Positions 60,905-64,000 of a stretch of DNA of 64,000 nucleotides are shown piece after piece; positions within the stretch are counted from its first letter, which is position 1, and the number at the start of each line of letters is the position of its first letter. Source of the DNA: Ruminiclostridium hungatei (GTDB lineage Bacteria > Bacillota > Clostridia > Acetivibrionales > DSM-1351); the NCBI RefSeq assembly GCF_002051585.1, contig NZ_MZGX01000016.1, positions 1 to 64,000 of the forward strand, in the 5' to 3' direction. The position numbers and the translations under genes are program-made. The notes beneath the pieces are model-generated. The model made no database searches. It saw nothing but the letters and a program-made list of their open reading frames with translations, and was not told where the DNA came from.

Positions 60905-62179
60905 TCAAGTTAACCCTATACCAACACTGCAGGATACCTCCAAGGTTTCTTTTGCAGTATTGTACTCAATAACGGCTTTTCTATATTTTACTTTTTCAGT
61001 ATTTAAATCCAGCAGGCTTTTATCCAAATCTGTTTTGGAAATTCCTTTTTGACTGTATTTAGTTTTAGCAGCTTTATAATTCTTTTCTTTCAAGGCAACA
61101 GAGTTCTCGGCAGCTTTAACCACTGAATATTTGCCATTTGCAGCTATATATAAACTGAGAATCTCCTGTTTTACTTTAATGTTAGCTTCTTTTATACTCT
61201 CCTCCGCCTCTCTTATCTGGTTTAAGGAGTTTTCCCGCTGGAGCTGAAGCCCTACGCTCTGCATATTGTCCATATATGAATTATTCACAAGCCCATATGC
61301 ATTTTTGCCATCCCAGTAATTAAGCCATGCGAAGGATATTTCATTTCTGTTAGTCACGGCCTTGTCAAGGTATTCATGATAGTCCATTAATTCAGTTAAA
61401 TTTGTATAATCATAGTCCTCTGGAACAATGTTATCTTTCAAAGAAATACCTAATAGTTTTTTTAAGTCAAACTTAATATTTTCAACATTTCTGCGTAATT
61501 TGCCCAGCTCTTTTTTTTGAATTTCAATATTCAGTTCACTTTTTTCAAGAGAACTTTTTGATATCTCTCCCAGTTCAAATCTCTTTCTTTCCTGAACTAG
61601 TGCCTTCTGAGCTGTCTGTAGAGACGCATCAGAAATACTTATCTGGTCATTGAGAATAAGGATGCTATCAAACATTTTCCTTGTGCTTAAAGAAATATTA
61701 TTAATGCTTGATTTCTTATTAAATTCGTATCTCAAAAGACTACTCCACAATGAATAATTGGGATAATTCTCCGGATTAAAAATATGGGAGATATCTTTAT
61801 TATTAAAATATGCAGTCTCCCCATACATAGCATAATATCCATATAATATACCCATTTCCATACTGGTTATATTATTTGAGCTGGAGGCTTTGGAATACAA
61901 ATCCGCTATATCCCTCTGAACATTATCTTCTAATCCCTTATATATTAATGGATTATAATCCTTTCCGCTGAGAAGATGATTTATTTTTTGGTCCAGCTCT
62001 TTTAGGCTAAGCGTATTTGCTATAGCTGCTTTTTGAGCGTTTTTCAAATTAATGCCATAATCTTTATTATCATTCGTCATGGCATTGGCTACGCTTGTAC
62101 TTACTGTTACAAATATGACAGTTATTAACACTAACAATTTTAAAATGGTATTATGTTGCCTATTGATATTTGCCAGCAT
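60905..62179 (-). CDS. TolC-like coiled-coil secreted protein, first of a pair
   Basis: The 424-residue protein has a signal peptide (core about 13-30, cleavage near VANA), and two TolC-type repeats of paired long helices: LSLKELDQKINHLL, FELGEISKSSLEKSELNIEI, and later NYKAAKTKYSQKGISKTDLD with VKYRKAVIEYNTAKETLEV at the end. AGGAGGG is 5 bp before the ATG. It is the first gene of a two-gene unit with the next TolC-like protein; both may assemble together. The operon is separated from the glycan genes by a terminator, so linkage to that locus is positional only. Confidence 0.75.
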   Translation of the reverse strand: MLANINRQHNTILKLLVLITVIFVTVSTSVANAMTNDNKDYGINLKNAQKAAIANTLSLKELDQKINHLLSGKDYNPLIYKGLEDNVQRDIADLYSKASSSNNITSMEMGILYGYYAMYGETAYFNNKDISHIFNPENYPNYSLWSSLLRYEFNKKSSINNISLSTRKMFDSILILNDQISISDASLQTAQKALVQERKRFELGEISKSSLEKSELNIEIQKKELGKLRRNVENIKFDLKKLLGISLKDNIVPEDYDYTNLTELMDYHEYLDKAVTNRNEISFAWLNYWDGKNAYGLVNNSYMDNMQSVGLQLQRENSLNQIREAEESIKEANIKVKQEILSLYIAANGKYSVVKAAENSVALKEKNYKAAKTKYSQKGISKTDLDKSLLDLNTEKVKYRKAVIEYNTAKETLEVSCSVGIGLT

Positions 62180-62295
62180 TATTTCCCTCCTTTCGTTCCT
62201 ACTTAAGTATATACGTAAATATTAATTTTTTGTATTACAAATTTACAAAATTTCTTAATTAATTCATTATATTTGTAAACTGCCCTACACAAATG

Positions 62296-62324
62296 TTTAC
62301 CTTTTATTTCTATTATGCTAAAAT
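62296..62324 (+). promoter_or_regulatory. Promoter of the O-antigen-ligase-like gene
   Basis: TTTACC (62296-62301), a 17-bp spacer and TAAAAT (62319-62324), with TGC directly before the -10. It is 30 bp before the ATG at 62354. Confidence 0.6.
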
Positions 62325-62353
62325 GAATTCTGAAAAGGAAGGTGGTTAAGATT

Positions 62354-64000
62354 ATGAGTAAAAAAAAAGTTCTTAGTAATGATAGTTATGTCAAGATAAT
62401 TCCATTAGCTTTGATTTTATTGATAGTTCCTCTTATTGTTCATCTAAAAACTGTAACACTTACAGGAGCTTCTCTATTATTTAGTCCAAACAGTGACAGT
62501 TATCCGGATTTTTTTAACTATTTTAAAGCAATATGGTTAGGGACGCTGACTGTAATAAGCTTTTTGGTCTGTTTATGGTATTTCTATTTTAAAAAATTCA
62601 CCTTTAAGATTTCCAAATTATTTATTCCTTTAGGGATATATTATTTGGGTGTGATAACCTCCACAGTACTCTCTGACTATAAGCATCAGTCATTATTTGG
62701 TTTTAATGACAGATTCGAAGGCTTTTTAATTTTAACCTGCTATTTGGTAACCTGCTTTCTTGCAGCACATTTTATCACTTATGAAAAGGATGTTAAAATA
62801 CTTTTTGGCGCATTGGTACTTTCAGCAGTTATCATTTCTCTACTTGGAATAAGTCAATTTTGGGGATTTGATATACTTCAGTCTGATTTTGGAAAACATC
62901 TGATGCTGTCAGCCAATGATTATAAAGAAATAGGCGAATCCTTGGAGTTTAAATTCCCTACCAGATACATATATGCCACATTATACAACCCAAACTATGT
63001 GGGAAGCTATTTCTCAATGCTTTTTCCAATAAGTCTGGTCTTCTTCCTGTTCTCAAACAGTTTAAAATATAAAATTCTTTCTGGGATTTTTAGCTGCCTT
63101 ACATTTATTACTCTGGTGGGCTGTTTATCCTCTACAGGTTATATTGCCTCATTTATTGCCATTCTATTTATACTACTTATTCTTTATAAAAAGATTATTA
63201 AATCATGGAAGTCTGTTATCCCTCTCTTTTTGTGCTTGGTTGGCATTTTATTTTTCATGAACATAACTGCTGAAGGCACATTGCTGGCAGGATTTACAAA
63301 GTCTATTACCCAAAGTGAAAATAATTCACCTAATGCTGAAATTGCCGCTACCACCAAACCTGATAATAGCCTTAAAGATATTAAACTGGTTAAAAATAGT
63401 GCAAGCATAATAACAGTTGATAATGTTTTAAATATACAATTCGACAATTCCACTTATCAATGTATTTTCTCCGATAAGGCAGGTAATAGTTTAGATTTTA
63501 AAATTGATGAAACTGACAATAAGACCCTGATCTTCAATGATCCAAGATATGAAGGTATCAAGGTAATAGTTGATGGTGCAATATTTAATATCACTACAAG
63601 CAATACCGTTTTTAATATTTGCGTCAATAAAGACTCTGGTTATTTTAAATTTATGGACTATAGAGGCAATCAAGTTGATATTGTAGATGTTGAAAAATTT
63701 GGCTTCGAAGGCAAGGAGACCTTTGCTTCCTCCAGGGGTTATATATGGTCAAGGACTATACCCCTGCTCAAGGATACAATTTTCTGGGGACATGGCCCTG
63801 ACACTTACGCCTTTGTCTTTCCTCAGAATGACTTTCTGGGAAAGGTGAAAGGGCTCAGTACTCCATATATGATTGTTGATAAACCTCACAATATGTTTTT
63901 ACAAATTTCGGTTAATACTGGACTATTATCATTATTCGCTTTCCTGGTATTTATTATCTGGTATGCAATAGTATCTATAAAATTATATATTATGAACAGA
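62354..64000 (+). CDS. O-antigen ligase / polymerase family protein, 3' end outside window
   Basis: An open frame of 549 codons runs from ATG 62354 (AAGGAAGGTGG upstream) to the window end without a stop. It has many membrane helices, including about 15-35, 60-80, 90-110, 120-140 and 225-290. An extracytoplasmic region of about 160 residues follows, then the Wzy_C-like signature: a GHGPDTYAFVFPQ loop and DKPHNMFLQISVNTGLL, the conserved loop with Asp/His before a helix. Members are O-antigen ligases, polymerases or glycan transferases. The large inserted loop with beta-like strands is unusual. It probably polymerises or attaches the glycan made by this locus. Confidence 0.85.
   Translation, partial: MSKKKVLSNDSYVKIIPLALILLIVPLIVHLKTVTLTGASLLFSPNSDSYPDFFNYFKAIWLGTLTVISFLVCLWYFYFKKFTFKISKLFIPLGIYYLGVITSTVLSDYKHQSLFGFNDRFEGFLILTCYLVTCFLAAHFITYEKDVKILFGALVLSAVIISLLGISQFWGFDILQSDFGKHLMLSANDYKEIGESLEFKFPTRYIYATLYNPNYVGSYFSMLFPISLVFFLFSNSLKYKILSGIFSCLTFITLVGCLSSTGYIASFIAILFILLILYKKIIKSWKSVIPLFLCLVGILFFMNITAEGTLLAGFTKSITQSENNSPNAEIAATTKPDNSLKDIKLVKNSASIITVDNVLNIQFDNSTYQCIFSDKAGNSLDFKIDETDNKTLIFNDPRYEGIKVIVDGAIFNITTSNTVFNICVNKDSGYFKFMDYRGNQVDIVDVEKFGFEGKETFASSRGYIWSRTIPLLKDTIFWGHGPDTYAFVFPQNDFLGKVKGLSTPYMIVDKPHNMFLQISVNTGLLSLFAFLVFIIWYAIVSIKLYIMNR

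Noticed and set aside
1-64000. CRISPR arrays, rRNA genes and classical insertion sequences
   Set aside because: No regularly spaced short repeats, rRNA segments or transposase frames were seen anywhere in the window.

Overview
This window reads as a chromosomal segment of a low-GC, monoderm, probably spore-forming member of the Clostridia, in the general range of Ruminiclostridium and its relatives (inference). The evidence is a YtvI-type sporulation membrane protein, a WalRK (YycFG) locus with YycH, YycI and WalJ, an LtaS-like sulfatase, frequent TTG and GTG starts, and strong AGGAGG-type ribosome binding sites. No species is claimed.

Layout. (1) 1-9.7 kb is housekeeping: a YtvI-like permease, then on the minus strand prmC, yqhQ, a PurO-like protein, rpmE and a rho gene with a long Gln-rich insertion, followed by an HD-GYP protein and an inositol-phosphatase-like gene. 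(2) 9.66-10.11 kb holds two 224-bp, palindrome-rich tandem repeats that run into the 3' end of a tRNA-Thr gene. (3) 10.14-13.54 kb is a 3408-bp integrated element bounded by 42-bp direct repeats of the 5' half of tRNA-Thr. It encodes a tyrosine integrase, a frameshifted sigma-like protein and an RsmC-like methyltransferase. The tract 10130-13607 contains no CpG dinucleotide at all, and the flanks are full of them. (4) 13.6-25.6 kb is mixed: tRNA-Val, deoD, an LtaS-like protein, arcA, a MATE transporter, a GreA-like factor, an amide hydrolase, a broken acetyltransferase, an HD hydrolase, a VOC protein and rlmH. (5) 25.7-33.7 kb is the cell-wall stress locus walR-walK-(secreted protein)-yycH-yycI-murA-walJ. 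(6) 33.8-64 kb is a large surface-polysaccharide locus.

The polysaccharide locus holds three nucleotide-sugar routes. A PglF-like dehydratase, PglE-like aminotransferase, PglD-like acyltransferase and PglC-like phosphoglycosyl transferase fit UDP-bacillosamine synthesis and first-sugar transfer. RfbA, RfbB and a VioA-like aminotransferase, with no RmlC or RmlD, fit dTDP-4-amino-4,6-dideoxyglucose. CapE, CapF and CapG fit UDP-N-acetyl-L-fucosamine. Glycosyltransferases, a Wzx-like flippase and an O-antigen-ligase-like protein cut by the window end would assemble and export the glycan.

Within this locus is a nine-gene minus-strand operon (36.6-44.6 kb): acyltransferase, acyl carrier protein, two ketoreductase-like SDRs, split transketolase, AMP-forming ligase, LuxE and LuxC. 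It looks like a dedicated pathway that makes an acyl or aldehyde-derived unit for the glycan. The downstream 54-60 kb block starts at a near-consensus promoter overlapped by a 9-bp-arm palindrome, just ahead of a MarR-like regulator gene.

The two most notable items are the CpG-free element and the LuxCE-transketolase-ACP cassette. All functional calls rest on reading motifs by eye; no database search was run.
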